From the NCBI GenBank assembly GCA_020639235.1, contig JACKHC010000001.1, forward strand, positions 1,054,001 through 1,118,000: a stretch of 64,000 nucleotides of DNA, read 5' to 3'. Numbering within the stretch: position 1 is the first letter of the stretch; the number at the start of each line of letters is the position of its first letter. The notes under the pieces are model-generated. The model searched no databases and was not told the DNA's origin. It saw only the letters and a list, made by a program, of their open reading frames with translations. Source of the stretch: Phycisphaeraceae bacterium (GTDB lineage Bacteria > Planctomycetota > Phycisphaerae > Phycisphaerales > UBA1924). Positions 33,860-43,896 of this stretch are shown here, piece by piece. Position numbers and translations under genes: made by a program.

Positions 33860-36364
33860 TCAGCGAACCCGCTCATCCAACGAAGTCGCCCGCTTTCTGC
33901 CCGGTCTCGGCGCGGAGAGAGCCCGCTCCGGAATCACGCACGCAATATCGATGCTCTGTCTGTCGTCAGGTGTGCGCACCTCGATGGTCGAGCCCGCCGC
34001 GTCGTAATACCAGCAGTTCAAACGCCCAGATTGCGCACACTCCGGAATCGCCACACCGTCGATTGTCACCACGAGCGGCCGGCGCGCAGCCCGGAACCGG
34101 ACCACCCACGCCCGATCGGGCGTGCGGTACGCGCCGCCGGTCCGTGTGATCGCAACGCCTCGAACCAGCCCGTCATCGCGCGTCACGATCTCCGTCCGCC
34201 GGAACTTCCCCTCCTTGAATCCGAACGAGACGCCGTCATCCTCGTACAACTCGGTCCGCCGGCTCCCGTAGGGGAATACGTCAATCATGAGGTCCATGTC
34301 CTCGGGCGCCTGATCCGCAAACTCGCGCACCCCGCCCCGCACCACCGCCCCGCCGCCCCGCACCAGGACCGGAATCTCACCGAGCGGCGCGTCGATCATC
34401 GCGGACCCGCCCCCGTCATGCCGCCGCCCATCCACGAACTCAAACCACGCGCTACCGCCCGGCAGATAGACAGAACGCGACACCGCGCCCTCCTCAACCA
34501 CCGGAGCCACGATGATGTCATCACCCAGCAGAAACTGATCATCGACGCTGCGCGAACCCACATCGCCCGGGAACATCCGGACCATCGGCGCGATCACCGG
34601 CGCGCCCGTACGTGAGGCCCGTTCGAGGAGCGAGTACAGCATCGGGAGCCACCGGTACCGCTCGCGGAGGCGCTCGCGGATCATCGTCGAGTGCGGCTCG
34701 CCGAACAACCACGGCTCGCGCGCATCGGCGGTGTTGATCGAATGATTGCGGAGCATCGGCGTGAACGAAGAGAACTCGAGCCACCGCACGAACAACTCGG
34801 GCGACGGCGACCCGAGAAAGCCGCCCGTGTCGTGCCCGAACTGCACAACACCGCTGAGGCCCATACTGATCGACATCTGCACCGCCACGCGCAGCGCCTC
34901 GAAGCTGGAGTTCGAGTCGCCGCTCCAGGTCGCGGCGTACCGCTGGATCCCCGAGAAACCCGACCGCGACAGGTTCCAAGGTCGAACACCCGGCCGCGCC
35001 GCGATCTGCGCCTCGTAGGCCATGCGGTTCTCGAGCAGCGCATAGATATTGCGTGCCTCGTCCTCGCGCCGCGGCTCACCATCGAAGTCATAGATCGCAA
35101 ACGGCATCTGGTTCGACGCCGGCTCGTTGAGATCATTCCACAAGGCGCTCACGCCCACACTCAGAAACACGCCCAGTTGCTGCTTGTACCACTCCCGGAC
35201 CGCCTCCTTCGAAAAGTCGATCCACGAGACATCGCCCATAAAGATGTTCGTTACCACCGACTGCTCAAAGTCGTCGCGTATGAAATACCGCGCCGCGTCG
35301 AGCCCAGCCCAGATCGGGTCGTCGGTGACCACGCACGGCTCATTCATGTACACTCTGCGGAACCCCATCGAGTCCAGTTGCTGATTCAGCCCCACAGGAT
35401 CGGGAAACCCGACCGGGTCCCATGTGAAGTGGTGATACCGGTCCATGTAGTCGATGTCGAAGTACAGCGCATCGCACGGGAACCCCAGATCACGCATCGT
35501 CTGAGCGATGCCGAGGACTTCCTGCGCGGTTTGCCAACCATACCGCGAGTGCTGGTACCCAAGCGTCCATAGCGGCGGGAGCGGCGCGAATCCGGTCAGC
35601 CGCCCGTAGCGTCCGAGCACCTCGTCCATCGTGGGGCCGGCGATGATGTAATAGTCGAGCCCGCCCCTGACCGTCGAGATGCTCCACGCATCGGGCGCCG
35701 ACGCCGCCATGTCAAAGACGCAGTACGCGGCCGCATCCACAAACACGCCGTACGCCCGCTCGTCATGCACCGGTATCACCAGCGGGTACGACTGATAGTG
35801 CGGGTCCGTGAACTCGCCGTACGCGAACTCGTCGGTGTTGCGCATCGTGATGACGCGCCCGCGCCGATCGGGAGGGCCGCCGCGCTGACCGAGCCCGTAG
35901 TACCCCTCGCCATCGGGCGCGAACATGGCGCAGGTCGAGGTGTCCCCTTCCGCGCCGAACGATGGCACGGCCCCGCCGGACATCAGCGTGCCGTCACCGT
36001 GAAAGGTCACCACTCGGAATGGCGACGCCAGCACCTGCACGCTCATCGCATCAGAGACGAACCACCAACCGTCCAGCGTCTCAAATGAGTTGACCCCGCT
36101 CGGATCGAGGCCGCCAGGCGCCGTCGCCCCCGTCTCCCGAACCCCAAGCTCGCCGCCGGGGGCAACCCGAATCCTCACGATCCCCTGATCGACCATCTCA
36201 ATCTGCGCCGCCCCCCCCGAAGAGAGCGACGCCGTGAGTGTCACGCCCTTGAGTTCCGCCCCGGTCACGTCCCCCAACGGCACCACGGCCCGCGCGATTG
36301 CCGCACCAGAAACCGCAAAGGCGCAAAATGTGCCGAGAACCGCCATTCGCATATACGGAACCAT
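33860..36364 (-). CDS. Secreted GH31 alpha-glycosidase
   Basis: Predicted 834-residue glycoside hydrolase family 31 enzyme. A signal peptide is visible (MRMAVLGTFCAFAVSGAAIA, then RA). The catalytic nucleophile lies in LWNDLNEPAS (Asp near 411) and the acid/base in TWSGDSNSS (Asp near 483). Other family landmarks are WTLGYQHSRYGW and QFGHDTGGFLG. C-terminal beta domains follow. GH31 enzymes hydrolyse or transfer alpha-glucosyl or alpha-xylosyl units. It is the only minus-strand gene in this part of the locus and is divergent from tmk, so it is probably regulated separately. The start at 36364 has a GGAAGG site. Confidence 0.93.
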   Translation of the reverse strand: MVPYMRMAVLGTFCAFAVSGAAIARAVVPLGDVTGAELKGVTLTASLSSGGAAQIEMVDQGIVRIRVAPGGELGVRETGATAPGGLDPSGVNSFETLDGWWFVSDAMSVQVLASPFRVVTFHGDGTLMSGGAVPSFGAEGDTSTCAMFAPDGEGYYGLGQRGGPPDRRGRVITMRNTDEFAYGEFTDPHYQSYPLVIPVHDERAYGVFVDAAAYCVFDMAASAPDAWSISTVRGGLDYYIIAGPTMDEVLGRYGRLTGFAPLPPLWTLGYQHSRYGWQTAQEVLGIAQTMRDLGFPCDALYFDIDYMDRYHHFTWDPVGFPDPVGLNQQLDSMGFRRVYMNEPCVVTDDPIWAGLDAARYFIRDDFEQSVVTNIFMGDVSWIDFSKEAVREWYKQQLGVFLSVGVSALWNDLNEPASNQMPFAIYDFDGEPRREDEARNIYALLENRMAYEAQIAARPGVRPWNLSRSGFSGIQRYAATWSGDSNSSFEALRVAVQMSISMGLSGVVQFGHDTGGFLGSPSPELFVRWLEFSSFTPMLRNHSINTADAREPWLFGEPHSTMIRERLRERYRWLPMLYSLLERASRTGAPVIAPMVRMFPGDVGSRSVDDQFLLGDDIIVAPVVEEGAVSRSVYLPGGSAWFEFVDGRRHDGGGSAMIDAPLGEIPVLVRGGGAVVRGGVREFADQAPEDMDLMIDVFPYGSRRTELYEDDGVSFGFKEGKFRRTEIVTRDDGLVRGVAITRTGGAYRTPDRAWVVRFRAARRPLVVTIDGVAIPECAQSGRLNCWYYDAAGSTIEVRTPDDRQSIDIACVIPERALSAPRPGRKRATSLDERVR

Positions 36365-36545
36365 AAGCACCCTTCCGGCCCCGGCGGCAGCAGGATCCCC
36401 ACAATCATGCGGGCCATTGCCTCCTATCGACAGAAATCGGCTTGCCAACGGGCCGCTTGGTGGTATCTGTCAAGTTCGTGGAGAGAGCGGTCGGATCCGC
36501 ACAGAATCCGAACCGAAGAACGGCGCTATATGTGGGGTCGAAGTC

Positions 36546-37259
36546 GTGCTGATCGCGATCGAGGGAATCGATGCCTCCGGAAAGCAGACGCAGACCCAAC
36601 TGCTCGTCGAGCGCGCCCAGGCCGAGGGGCTCGTGGCACGCTGCATCTCGTTCCCACGCTACGGCGCGACCCGGTTCGGCCAGATGATCCGGGCATACCT
36701 CCGGGGCGAACTCGGGAAAATCAAGGATATCTCCCCGCGCCTCGTCGCCACCCTCTACGCGGGCGATCGATTCGAGAGTCTCGAAGCGATGAACCGCCTG
36801 ATGGTGGGCGCCGATCTCATCGTCTGTGACCGATACGTCGCATCCAACCTCGCGTATCAGGCCGCCAAGGTCGATAGCCCGCAACGCCGCGAGATGTTCG
36901 AGTGGATCGACGCCCTCGAGCACACCGTCTACGCGCTCCCCAGGCCGGACATGAACATCTTCCTCGATGTCCCCCTGTCAACGGCGACCTATCTCATGGT
37001 CGAGCGCCGCCGCTGCGAGTCCAATGCCAAACCCGTCGATCTGCACGAAGAGAGCATCGCGTACCTGGCCGAGTGCCGGGCGGCGTACCTCGAACTGATC
37101 GATTGGGATAACGCCGGAGATTGGCGCTCCGTCGGGTGTACCGACGCCAGTGGTATCATGCTCGACCGCGGTCAGATCACGAACGAAATCTGGAAGCATG
37201 TCGAAGACGCCCTCGGCGCAAGGGTCCGCGAGAGCGGCGTGCTGTGGGGCAGGGTTTGA
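36546..37259 (+). CDS. tmk: Thymidylate kinase
   Basis: Predicted 237-residue dTMP kinase. The P-loop is EGIDASGKQTQ at residues 6-16, the DRY motif is DRYVASNLAYQAAK, and the lid region is RRRCESNAKPVDLHEE. The GTG at 36546 starts directly at the first beta strand; it has no good ribosome site, so the start is tentative. dTDP is also the precursor for the dTDP-sugars made by the rmlABC genes at the far end of this locus, which may explain its place here. Confidence 0.88.
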   Translation: MLIAIEGIDASGKQTQTQLLVERAQAEGLVARCISFPRYGATRFGQMIRAYLRGELGKIKDISPRLVATLYAGDRFESLEAMNRLMVGADLIVCDRYVASNLAYQAAKVDSPQRREMFEWIDALEHTVYALPRPDMNIFLDVPLSTATYLMVERRRCESNAKPVDLHEESIAYLAECRAAYLELIDWDNAGDWRSVGCTDASGIMLDRGQITNEIWKHVEDALGARVRESGVLWGRV

Positions 37260-37300
37260 GTCCGCACAACAACTTCAGAACGCACAGAGGGTGAGCCGAG

Positions 37301-38059
37301 TTGGGCAAGGCAGCAATCAAAGAGTCGAGCAACACGACGCAGGTCGTCCGGGACCGCGATGCCGATCGCGTCCGGTCCGTCGTGCCCGCGTTCCCCGTCG
37401 AAGTGCTCCCCCCCGGGCGGATCGAGGATATCCCGCGCCTCGGTTCGAGACCGCGACCCGTCATGCGCCTCCTGGACATTATCCTCTCCGCCGGAGGGCT
37501 CATTGTCTTCTCGCCGGTCATGCTCGTGCTGGCAATTATGGTCCGACTCGAAACACCCGGACCGATCCTGTTCCGCCAGAAGCGCCTCGGAAAAAACGGC
37601 GAACTCTTCACACTCGTCAAGTTCCGCTCGTTCTACGCCGACGCCAAACAGCGCTTCCCGGAGCTCTACGCCTACAAGTACGGCGACGAGGAACTCAAGA
37701 CCCTTATCTTCAAATCCGCCGATGACCCGCGCATCACGCCGATGGGCCGCTGGCTGCGCAAGACATCCCTGGACGAACTTCCAAACCTCTGGAATGTGCT
37801 CAAGGGCGACATGGCCCTTGTCGGGCCGCGCCCCGAGATCCCGGAGATGATCCCGTACTACCGCGGCGAGATGCTCAAGAGATTCTCCGTCAAGCCGGGC
37901 CTCACGAGTCTGGCTCATTGCTCGGGGCGCGCCAACCTCACGTTCCTCGAATCCATCTCGTACGATGTCGATTACGTGAACAAGCGTTCGTTCGCGCTGG
38001 ATATCAAAATCCTTTGGCGCACCGCGCTGGCGGTTCTCAAGCGTGACGGCGCATTCTGA
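37301..38059 (+). CDS. Initiating sugar (undecaprenyl-phosphate) transferase
   Basis: A 252-residue bacterial sugar transferase of the WcaJ/WbaP C-terminal type, which loads the first sugar-phosphate onto the lipid carrier. A charged N-terminus precedes the single membrane/re-entrant helix (LLDIILSAGGLIVFSPVMLV). Conserved motifs are GPILFRQKRLGKNG, FTLVKFRSF, RITPMGRWLRKTSLDELPNL and DMALVGPRPEIPEM. The TTG start at 37301 is provisional. It lacks the large N-terminal CoA-binding-like region of full WbaP, so it is a short form. Confidence 0.9.
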   Translation: MGKAAIKESSNTTQVVRDRDADRVRSVVPAFPVEVLPPGRIEDIPRLGSRPRPVMRLLDIILSAGGLIVFSPVMLVLAIMVRLETPGPILFRQKRLGKNGELFTLVKFRSFYADAKQRFPELYAYKYGDEELKTLIFKSADDPRITPMGRWLRKTSLDELPNLWNVLKGDMALVGPRPEIPEMIPYYRGEMLKRFSVKPGLTSLAHCSGRANLTFLESISYDVDYVNKRSFALDIKILWRTALAVLKRDGAF

Positions 38060-38122
38060 TTTGATTGATCATCGACCCCCCGGCGCTGCGTCGACGGGAC
38101 GGAAGCTACGGAGGCAACCCGA

Positions 38123-39136
38123 GTGTATATCCCGCGTTTCGCTGACGATGATGCGCTCCGCGAGCGCCTGACAGGAAAGCGGGTACTGGTCGCGGGGGCC
38201 GACGGCTTCCTCGGCGCCAACTGCGCCTACGCGTTGCACGCCATGGGCGCCGAGGTCGGGCTGGTAACCAGGCAGGAACGCCCCCGCGCCGAGATCCCCG
38301 CCAAGGTCCATCGGGGCGACCTCCTCGATCGCGCCTTCGCCGAACGCATCGTCGAGGGCTACGAGGTGGTCTACGACTTCCTCGGATTCCCGCGCGTTCT
38401 GCCCAGCACGCCCGAGCCCTCCGAGGACATCGACGACGAGTTCCGACCACACACCAACCTCTTCCTCGCGTGCGGGAGCGCCAAGTCGAACCCGCTCATG
38501 ATTCATACCAGCACGCGCCTCGTCTACGGCACGCCGCGTTACCTCCCCGTCGATGAGGATCACCCCGCACTCGCGAGTTCGATCTACGGCGTGCACAAAC
38601 TCGCCATCGAGAACTACCTGCGCGTGTTCCGCCAGTCCATGGCGCTCAGGTCCGTCATCGTCCGGTTGTCGAGCCCCTTCGGCCCCAACAACAACGCCTC
38701 GCGCGAGGCCTTCGGCATCCTCAACCTCTTCATGTCGCTCGCGCTCTCGGGCGAACCGATCACGGTCTACGGCGAGGGCGATCAGGAACGCGACTACATC
38801 TTCGTCGACGACGCGATGCACGCCTACCTCTGGGCCGCCGTCACAACCGAATGCGAGAACGAAACGCTCAACCTTGGCGGCGAGGAAGGCGTCTCCATCG
38901 CCCGCGCCGCCGAAACGGTCGCGCGTCTCGCCGGCGGCGAGGTCCGACACGTCCCTTGGCCCAAGGAAGCCAAGTCCGTTGAGACCGGGTCGTTCGTGTC
39001 CGATCTGTCCAAGTGCCGCTCCCTCCTGCCGCTCCGCCCGCAGCTGTCATTCGAGGAAGGAATCCGCAGCACGCTGAGCCACATCACCGGGCGCGACCCG
39101 TCATCATTCTCGAACGATCGGGTCGGGCGTGCCTAG
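38123..39136 (+). CDS. NAD(P)-dependent sugar epimerase/dehydratase
   Basis: A 337-residue extended short-chain dehydrogenase. The nucleotide-binding motif is GADGFLGAN (residues 25-33) and the active-site pair is YGVHK. YGEGDQERDYIFVDDAMHAY is typical of UDP-glucose-4-epimerase relatives. It probably reshapes a nucleotide sugar for the polymer; substrate is unknown. A GTG start. Its 3' end overlaps the next epimerase gene by eight bases. Confidence 0.87.
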   Translation: MYIPRFADDDALRERLTGKRVLVAGADGFLGANCAYALHAMGAEVGLVTRQERPRAEIPAKVHRGDLLDRAFAERIVEGYEVVYDFLGFPRVLPSTPEPSEDIDDEFRPHTNLFLACGSAKSNPLMIHTSTRLVYGTPRYLPVDEDHPALASSIYGVHKLAIENYLRVFRQSMALRSVIVRLSSPFGPNNNASREAFGILNLFMSLALSGEPITVYGEGDQERDYIFVDDAMHAYLWAAVTTECENETLNLGGEEGVSIARAAETVARLAGGEVRHVPWPKEAKSVETGSFVSDLSKCRSLLPLRPQLSFEEGIRSTLSHITGRDPSSFSNDRVGRA

Positions 39137-40154
39137 CAGCCCCAGCGAGGCAGATCCGTCCCGAAGCGTCCGCCCGGTCCGAGGCACGCGCGTGCTGATC
39201 ACGGGCGCCGCCGGCTTCCTCGGTTCTCACCTCGCCCGCGCGCTCACCGAGCGCGGCGCGATCGTCGGCGCGATGTCCCGTTCGCGGAGCCGCCTTGAGG
39301 CGCTGCACCCCGAACTCGCCATCGATCGCATCGAATGCGATCTCACACAGCGTGACGAGGCGCACGCGCGCATCGGCGAGTTCGCGCCCGAAGTCATCTT
39401 CCACTACGCGTCCGAGCCCGATGCCGAGGAGTCCTTCGACCACACCCGCCGGTGCATCCAGACGAATCTGCTGGCGACCGTCAATGTCCTCGAGGCATTC
39501 GCAGGCAGCGGGGGGCTGCTTGTGTACGGCGACTCCGCCAAGGTTTACGGCAACGCGCCGTGGCCCGATCCCGCCTCCGCGTTCGATCGCCAGATGGAGC
39601 CCAACAGTTCCTACGCCGTCACCAAGGCCGCGGGCTGGATGATGTCCCGGTGCCACAGCGCGCTCCACGGCTTCAAGACCGTCTCGCTGCGACCCACGCT
39701 GATCTACGGCCCCGGACAACCGCGGAATCTGATCCGGTATGTCATCGAGCGCGCCTGCGCCGGCGACGAAACCATCACCCTCTCTGGCGGCGACCAGACC
39801 CGCGACCCGCTCTTCATCGACGACGCGATCGACGCGGCCGTACGCGTCCTCGAACGAGGCGATGCGCTCTCGGGCCAGGCGATCACCATCGGCGGTGGGC
39901 AGGAGATGTCAGTCCTCGAGATCGCCCGGCTCATCGTCGAGCTCTGCGGGTCCAGCACCGCCGTGCGACCGGGTCCGGATATAGCACGCCCCACCGAGGT
40001 GTGGCGGATCGCTTCCGATAATCGAAAGGCCGAACAATCCCTTCAATGGTTCGTAAACACTCCTTTTCGGGAAGGTCTCGCTCGCACCATTCGCGATCAT
40101 TTGGGAGAATGTCCAGCGACTCTGAGCTCAACCACCAGGAGGCGGACCACATGA
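39129..40154 (+). CDS. NAD(P)-dependent sugar epimerase/dehydratase
   Basis: A second extended SDR, 341 residues, GTG start inside the previous gene. Motifs are TGAAGFLGSH (residues 25-34), YAVTKAAG with the catalytic Tyr/Lys, and LSGGDQTRDPLFIDDAIDAA. It is paralogous to its neighbour, so the two may act in sequence on one nucleotide sugar. Its stop overlaps the start of the next gene (ATGA). Confidence 0.87.
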   Translation: MPSSPSEADPSRSVRPVRGTRVLITGAAGFLGSHLARALTERGAIVGAMSRSRSRLEALHPELAIDRIECDLTQRDEAHARIGEFAPEVIFHYASEPDAEESFDHTRRCIQTNLLATVNVLEAFAGSGGLLVYGDSAKVYGNAPWPDPASAFDRQMEPNSSYAVTKAAGWMMSRCHSALHGFKTVSLRPTLIYGPGQPRNLIRYVIERACAGDETITLSGGDQTRDPLFIDDAIDAAVRVLERGDALSGQAITIGGGQEMSVLEIARLIVELCGSSTAVRPGPDIARPTEVWRIASDNRKAEQSLQWFVNTPFREGLARTIRDHLGECPATLSSTTRRRTT

Positions 40155-41845
40155 CATCTTGGACACGCGCATGGGCCCTTCGGGGGACGGCACTGTTATT
40201 CCTTGCCGGGTGCGGGAGCAACACCTTCGTCTGGGCCAACGAGCCCGACTCCGACCGCTTCCCCGTCCAGGGGCCCTCCACGACCGTAGAACGTCACCCC
40301 GGAGACCCACTCTTCGGCATCTCCACCTTCCCCTACGACTTCACGCAGGCCGCCCTCGACAAGACCATGGAACTGGCCACCGACAAGAGCCAGGTCTTCA
40401 CCGTGCAGCGCGACGACGGGATCCCCTGGCGCGAAGCGCTCGCCAACAGCCCCTTGCCCGCGAGCGTGATGCAGAAGTGGGCATCGTTCAAGAATGAGCA
40501 GCCCGACGGGATGCCGCTCTATCTCGCGATCGCGCCGCTCGACTTCGATCGCAAGAACCTCGCCGGTGCGGTCGAGGGCTCCTCGGTGCCATCATCAATC
40601 CAAGGCGCAGCATTCGACTCCAACGCCGTCAAGACCGCCTACCTCAACTATGTGCGCGCCGCCGTCGACTATTTCCACCCCGCCTACATCAACATCGGTG
40701 TCGAAGCCGGTGAGCTCGCGCACCGCAACCCCAGCAAGTGGCCCGCCTTCGAGCGGCTCATCGTCCATGTCACCGAGAACATCAAGCAGGACCACCCCGA
40801 TCTCATGGTCGGAATCTCGTGGGGTCTGCAATCGCTCACCGAGCCCGATGTCGCCGAGCGCTCCCGCTCCCTCATCGACCGCCTCGACTTCGTCGGCATC
40901 AGCTTCTATCCCTACATGAGCAACTTCCACGAGAAGTTCGGGTGCGCACCGCTCCCCGCCCCGCCGCAGGAGTGGCGCGGGCCGTTGAACTGGCTCCGTG
41001 AATACACCAACAAGCCGATTGCGATCTGCGAAACGGGATACAACTCGAAGGACGAGTCGCTCCCCGCGTATTCGATCAACCTCAAGGGCTCCGAGCAGAA
41101 CCAGGTGGAGTTCATCAAAGACCTGGCCCGCATCGCACGCCGCGACGACTACCTCTTCGTCGTCTGGTACTTCGGCGTCGATATCACGCGCCTCCTCGCC
41201 CAACTCCCCGACGGCGGGTCGCAGGCCAAGCTCTGGCGCGAGAACGGCCTCTTCGATAAGGACCTCAACCCCAAGCCCGCGTGGAACACTTGGAACGAGG
41301 TGCTCGCCGGCCAGTACACAGCCGAAGAAATCCTTCAGCCCGCCGGCTCCGAGAGCAGCGCCGAAGCGGCGCTCACCACCGTGGCGCGCGTCGGGTTCTC
41401 CGCCAACTCGGACCTCTTCCAGACCGATACCAACAACACCGTCCGCCTCGTCGATGACGCCTCGGGAAGCCAGGCGATGCGCTGGGAGTTCCGCTACCGC
41501 TACGGCAGCAACGATTGGAAGTGGGCCTCGCGCAAAATCGATCGCGGCTCCGCCGCCCAGGCCACCAAGATGCGCTTCCGGGTCAAGGCGACCAGCGGCG
41601 GCGGCATCGTCGTTCAGGTCAAGGAAGGAAACGGCGAGTCATTCTTCCAGGCCATCCAGCCGACCGACAACTGGCAGACCGTCACGATCGATCTCGACTC
41701 CATGAGCGTCGATCAGAGCACCCGGAAGGATGGCGAGCTGCAGGCCGGCAAGATCGTCGAGATCGTGCTCGCCGACGGCGGCGCCGCCCAGGGTGCCTCG
41801 GGCGAACGGACAATCTGGTTCGCGGACTGGGAGTTCGTCAAGTAA
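40151..41845 (+). CDS. Lipoprotein with glycosidase-like barrel and C-terminal carbohydrate-binding-like domain
   Basis: Predicted 564-residue lipoprotein: signal peptide with lipobox LAGC (Cys21). Residues about 50-400 look like a TIM-barrel glycoside hydrolase: YINIGVEAGELAHRN and PIAICETGYNSKDE carry candidate catalytic glutamates, and VGISFYPYMSNFHEKFG fits a substrate groove. The last ~140 residues (WASRKIDRGSAAQ...ERTIWFADWEFVK) form a beta-sandwich like carbohydrate-binding modules of the CBM11/30 kind. It probably trims or releases the exported polymer in the periplasm. An AGGAGG site fixes the start. Confidence 0.72.
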   Translation: MTSWTRAWALRGTALLFLAGCGSNTFVWANEPDSDRFPVQGPSTTVERHPGDPLFGISTFPYDFTQAALDKTMELATDKSQVFTVQRDDGIPWREALANSPLPASVMQKWASFKNEQPDGMPLYLAIAPLDFDRKNLAGAVEGSSVPSSIQGAAFDSNAVKTAYLNYVRAAVDYFHPAYINIGVEAGELAHRNPSKWPAFERLIVHVTENIKQDHPDLMVGISWGLQSLTEPDVAERSRSLIDRLDFVGISFYPYMSNFHEKFGCAPLPAPPQEWRGPLNWLREYTNKPIAICETGYNSKDESLPAYSINLKGSEQNQVEFIKDLARIARRDDYLFVVWYFGVDITRLLAQLPDGGSQAKLWRENGLFDKDLNPKPAWNTWNEVLAGQYTAEEILQPAGSESSAEAALTTVARVGFSANSDLFQTDTNNTVRLVDDASGSQAMRWEFRYRYGSNDWKWASRKIDRGSAAQATKMRFRVKATSGGGIVVQVKEGNGESFFQAIQPTDNWQTVTIDLDSMSVDQSTRKDGELQAGKIVEIVLADGGAAQGASGERTIWFADWEFVK

Positions 41846-41881
41846 GGGCACTTCACGCACACGAGGCAGTGAACCAAAGAG

Positions 41882-42703
41882 ATGGCATCGAAGGAACGAA
41901 TAGGTGAAGCGGTGGTTCGTCTCGGTCTTGCCTCGCAGGACTCGGTCGCTTCTGCGCTCGAGCACCAGCAGTCGCGCGAGAAGAACGGCGCCGCCCACGT
42001 GCCCCTCGGCGCATTGCTTATCGAGATGGGCTTGCTCGCCCCCGCGCAACTCGTCGGCGTGCTGGAAGACCGCGGCCTCCAGGGATTCCAACTCTCAGAA
42101 GACGCTGTCCGCCTGGCCGCGAGTTTCCCCCGCACCATGGCCGACACCGATCGCGTCATCATGTTCGCCAGCGCTACCTCCGGGCCCGAGTCCGCTTCCA
42201 TCGCCGCACAGACAGCGCTGGCCCTCGCGCTGATGGGCGAGGGCCCGCTGCTGCTCATCGACGCCGATCTGAGAGAACCAACGCTCCACGATCGCTTCGG
42301 CATGCCCGCGACGCCCGGCCTCGTCGAACTCATCGACGGATCGGCCTCATCCGAACAGGCCATCCGCCCGAGCGGCCTGCCCGAACTCAAGATCCTCTGC
42401 GCCGGAAGCGCCAAGGGCGACCTGCTCGTACGCCTTCTTTCTGAACGTTGCGAGGCGCTCGTGAATGAGTTCCGCGCCTCCTACCGGTACGTGATCCTCA
42501 CCGCGCCCGCCGTGCTCGAACACCCCGAGCCCATCCTGCTCGGCTCGCGCGCCGACGGCGCCATCCTCGTCGTTCGCGCCGAACGCGAGGGCATGAGCGA
42601 AGTCAACGACGCCTGCCGCATGCTCCGCGGACTCAAGGCCAAGATCCACGGCACCGTTCTGGCGCAACCCGCCAAACGAAAGGCAGGGGGGCGGCGCAAG
42701 TGA
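41882..42703 (+). CDS. Degenerate BY-kinase-like ATPase with MshEN-like N-terminus
   Basis: A 273-residue protein. Residues about 1-75 resemble the MshEN c-di-GMP-binding module (RIGEAVVRLGLASQDSVASA; PLGALLIEMGLLAPAQLVGV). The rest resembles the cytosolic ATPase part of tyrosine autokinases such as CpsD/Wzc-C: the Walker A' strand LLLIDADLREPTLH and the RADGAILVVRAERE segment are kept. However, the Walker A site reads SATSGPESASIA instead of the usual GEGKST, and no C-terminal tyrosine cluster exists. It is therefore probably catalytically dead or altered and may be regulatory. It precedes the Wza/Wzz genes. Confidence 0.7.
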   Translation: MASKERIGEAVVRLGLASQDSVASALEHQQSREKNGAAHVPLGALLIEMGLLAPAQLVGVLEDRGLQGFQLSEDAVRLAASFPRTMADTDRVIMFASATSGPESASIAAQTALALALMGEGPLLLIDADLREPTLHDRFGMPATPGLVELIDGSASSEQAIRPSGLPELKILCAGSAKGDLLVRLLSERCEALVNEFRASYRYVILTAPAVLEHPEPILLGSRADGAILVVRAEREGMSEVNDACRMLRGLKAKIHGTVLAQPAKRKAGGRRK

Positions 42704-43896
42704 CCGCCACGCCCATCACCATGTTCGAACGCGCCGCCATCGAGCACGAGCCAACCGCGACCCGCTCCAAGCGACCCGTCGTCGTGCACCTCCTCCACAC
42801 CGTCGCCTACGGCGGCATCGAGACCATCCTCATCAACTGGTTCGGCTCCGTTGACCCCGCGCGCGTCGATCTCCACCTCGTCGTCTTCGCGAACCCCAGT
42901 GCCAGCGAGGACGCATTCGTGCGCGAGGCCGCCAAACGCGGAATCAAGGTCCGCAAGATCCCGTGGTCCCGCCGCAAGCCGATCTTCAAGTCGGCCCGCG
43001 CCCTCGCGCCGATCCTGCGTGAGCTCAACGCCGACATCGTCCATGCGCACAATGTCTACGCCGAATTCGTCGCCTACATCGCCGCACGAAAAGTCGGCGC
43101 CAAGGTGATGAACACGCTCTATGTCTGGGCGGACTTCGGCTGGAAGCGCAACATCCAGCAGTGGGTTTCAGCGCGCCTGATCCGCCGCTTCGATCTGGTG
43201 ACATCGCAGTGCCCCCAGACCATGAATGAGACCATCCGCCGGGGCGTGCCCGCTTCCAAGCAGAAGGTCCTGATCTCCGGAATCAGGCCGCTGAGCGATC
43301 GCATGGACCCTCAAACCCGCCGAGCCCGCCGCGCCGAGATGGGCGTGCATGACGATGATTTCGCCCTCGTCAATGTCGCCCGCCTCTACCCCGAAAAAGC
43401 GCAGGACCTCCTGCTCCGCGCATTCAAACGCATCTATGAGCAGCGCCCGAAAACGCAGCTCCGCATTTTCGGGATCGGCCCGCTCGATGCCGAACTCCGC
43501 GCCCTTTGCACCAGTCTGGGCCTTGACGATTCCGTCCGGTTCATGGGTTTCGCCGAAGACCTCCCGTCGATCCTGCAATGCTGCGACATGATGATCCACC
43601 CCTCGCACGCCGAGGGCGTCCCCCTCTCGATCTGCGAGGGCATGCGCGCCGGGCTCCCCATCCTCGCCACGCGCGTCGGCGGCGTGCCCGACATGATCAC
43701 CGACGACCGCTCCGGCTGCCTCATCCCTCCAAACGATGAGAGCAATCTTGCCGAGACCGCGGTGTCGCTGATCGACGATGAGACGACCCGCAAGCGCCTC
43801 GGCGAGGGCGCCCGCACATTCATCGAGGAGGAGTACTCGCTCGAAGTCGCCGCCGATGGCCTGATGCGCACGTACGAGGAGCTCGCCGCGCGATGA
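42700..43896 (+). CDS. GT4-family glycosyltransferase
   Basis: A 398-residue GT-B enzyme. Its N-terminus has the acceptor-domain pattern VVVHLLHTVAYGGIETILIN. The donor domain contains NVARLYPEKAQDLLLRAF, IHPSHAEGVPLSICEGMRAG (the E-x7-E motif) and TRVGGVPDMITD. The GTG start overlaps the upstream stop by four bases. It adds a sugar to the lipid-linked repeat unit; donor and linkage are unknown. Confidence 0.9.
   Translation: MTATPITMFERAAIEHEPTATRSKRPVVVHLLHTVAYGGIETILINWFGSVDPARVDLHLVVFANPSASEDAFVREAAKRGIKVRKIPWSRRKPIFKSARALAPILRELNADIVHAHNVYAEFVAYIAARKVGAKVMNTLYVWADFGWKRNIQQWVSARLIRRFDLVTSQCPQTMNETIRRGVPASKQKVLISGIRPLSDRMDPQTRRARRAEMGVHDDDFALVNVARLYPEKAQDLLLRAFKRIYEQRPKTQLRIFGIGPLDAELRALCTSLGLDDSVRFMGFAEDLPSILQCCDMMIHPSHAEGVPLSICEGMRAGLPILATRVGGVPDMITDDRSGCLIPPNDESNLAETAVSLIDDETTRKRLGEGARTFIEEEYSLEVAADGLMRTYEELAAR

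Noticed and set aside
34691..35572. 293-codon plus-strand frame
   Set aside because: Lies entirely inside the GH31 gene on the other strand, which has catalytic motifs.
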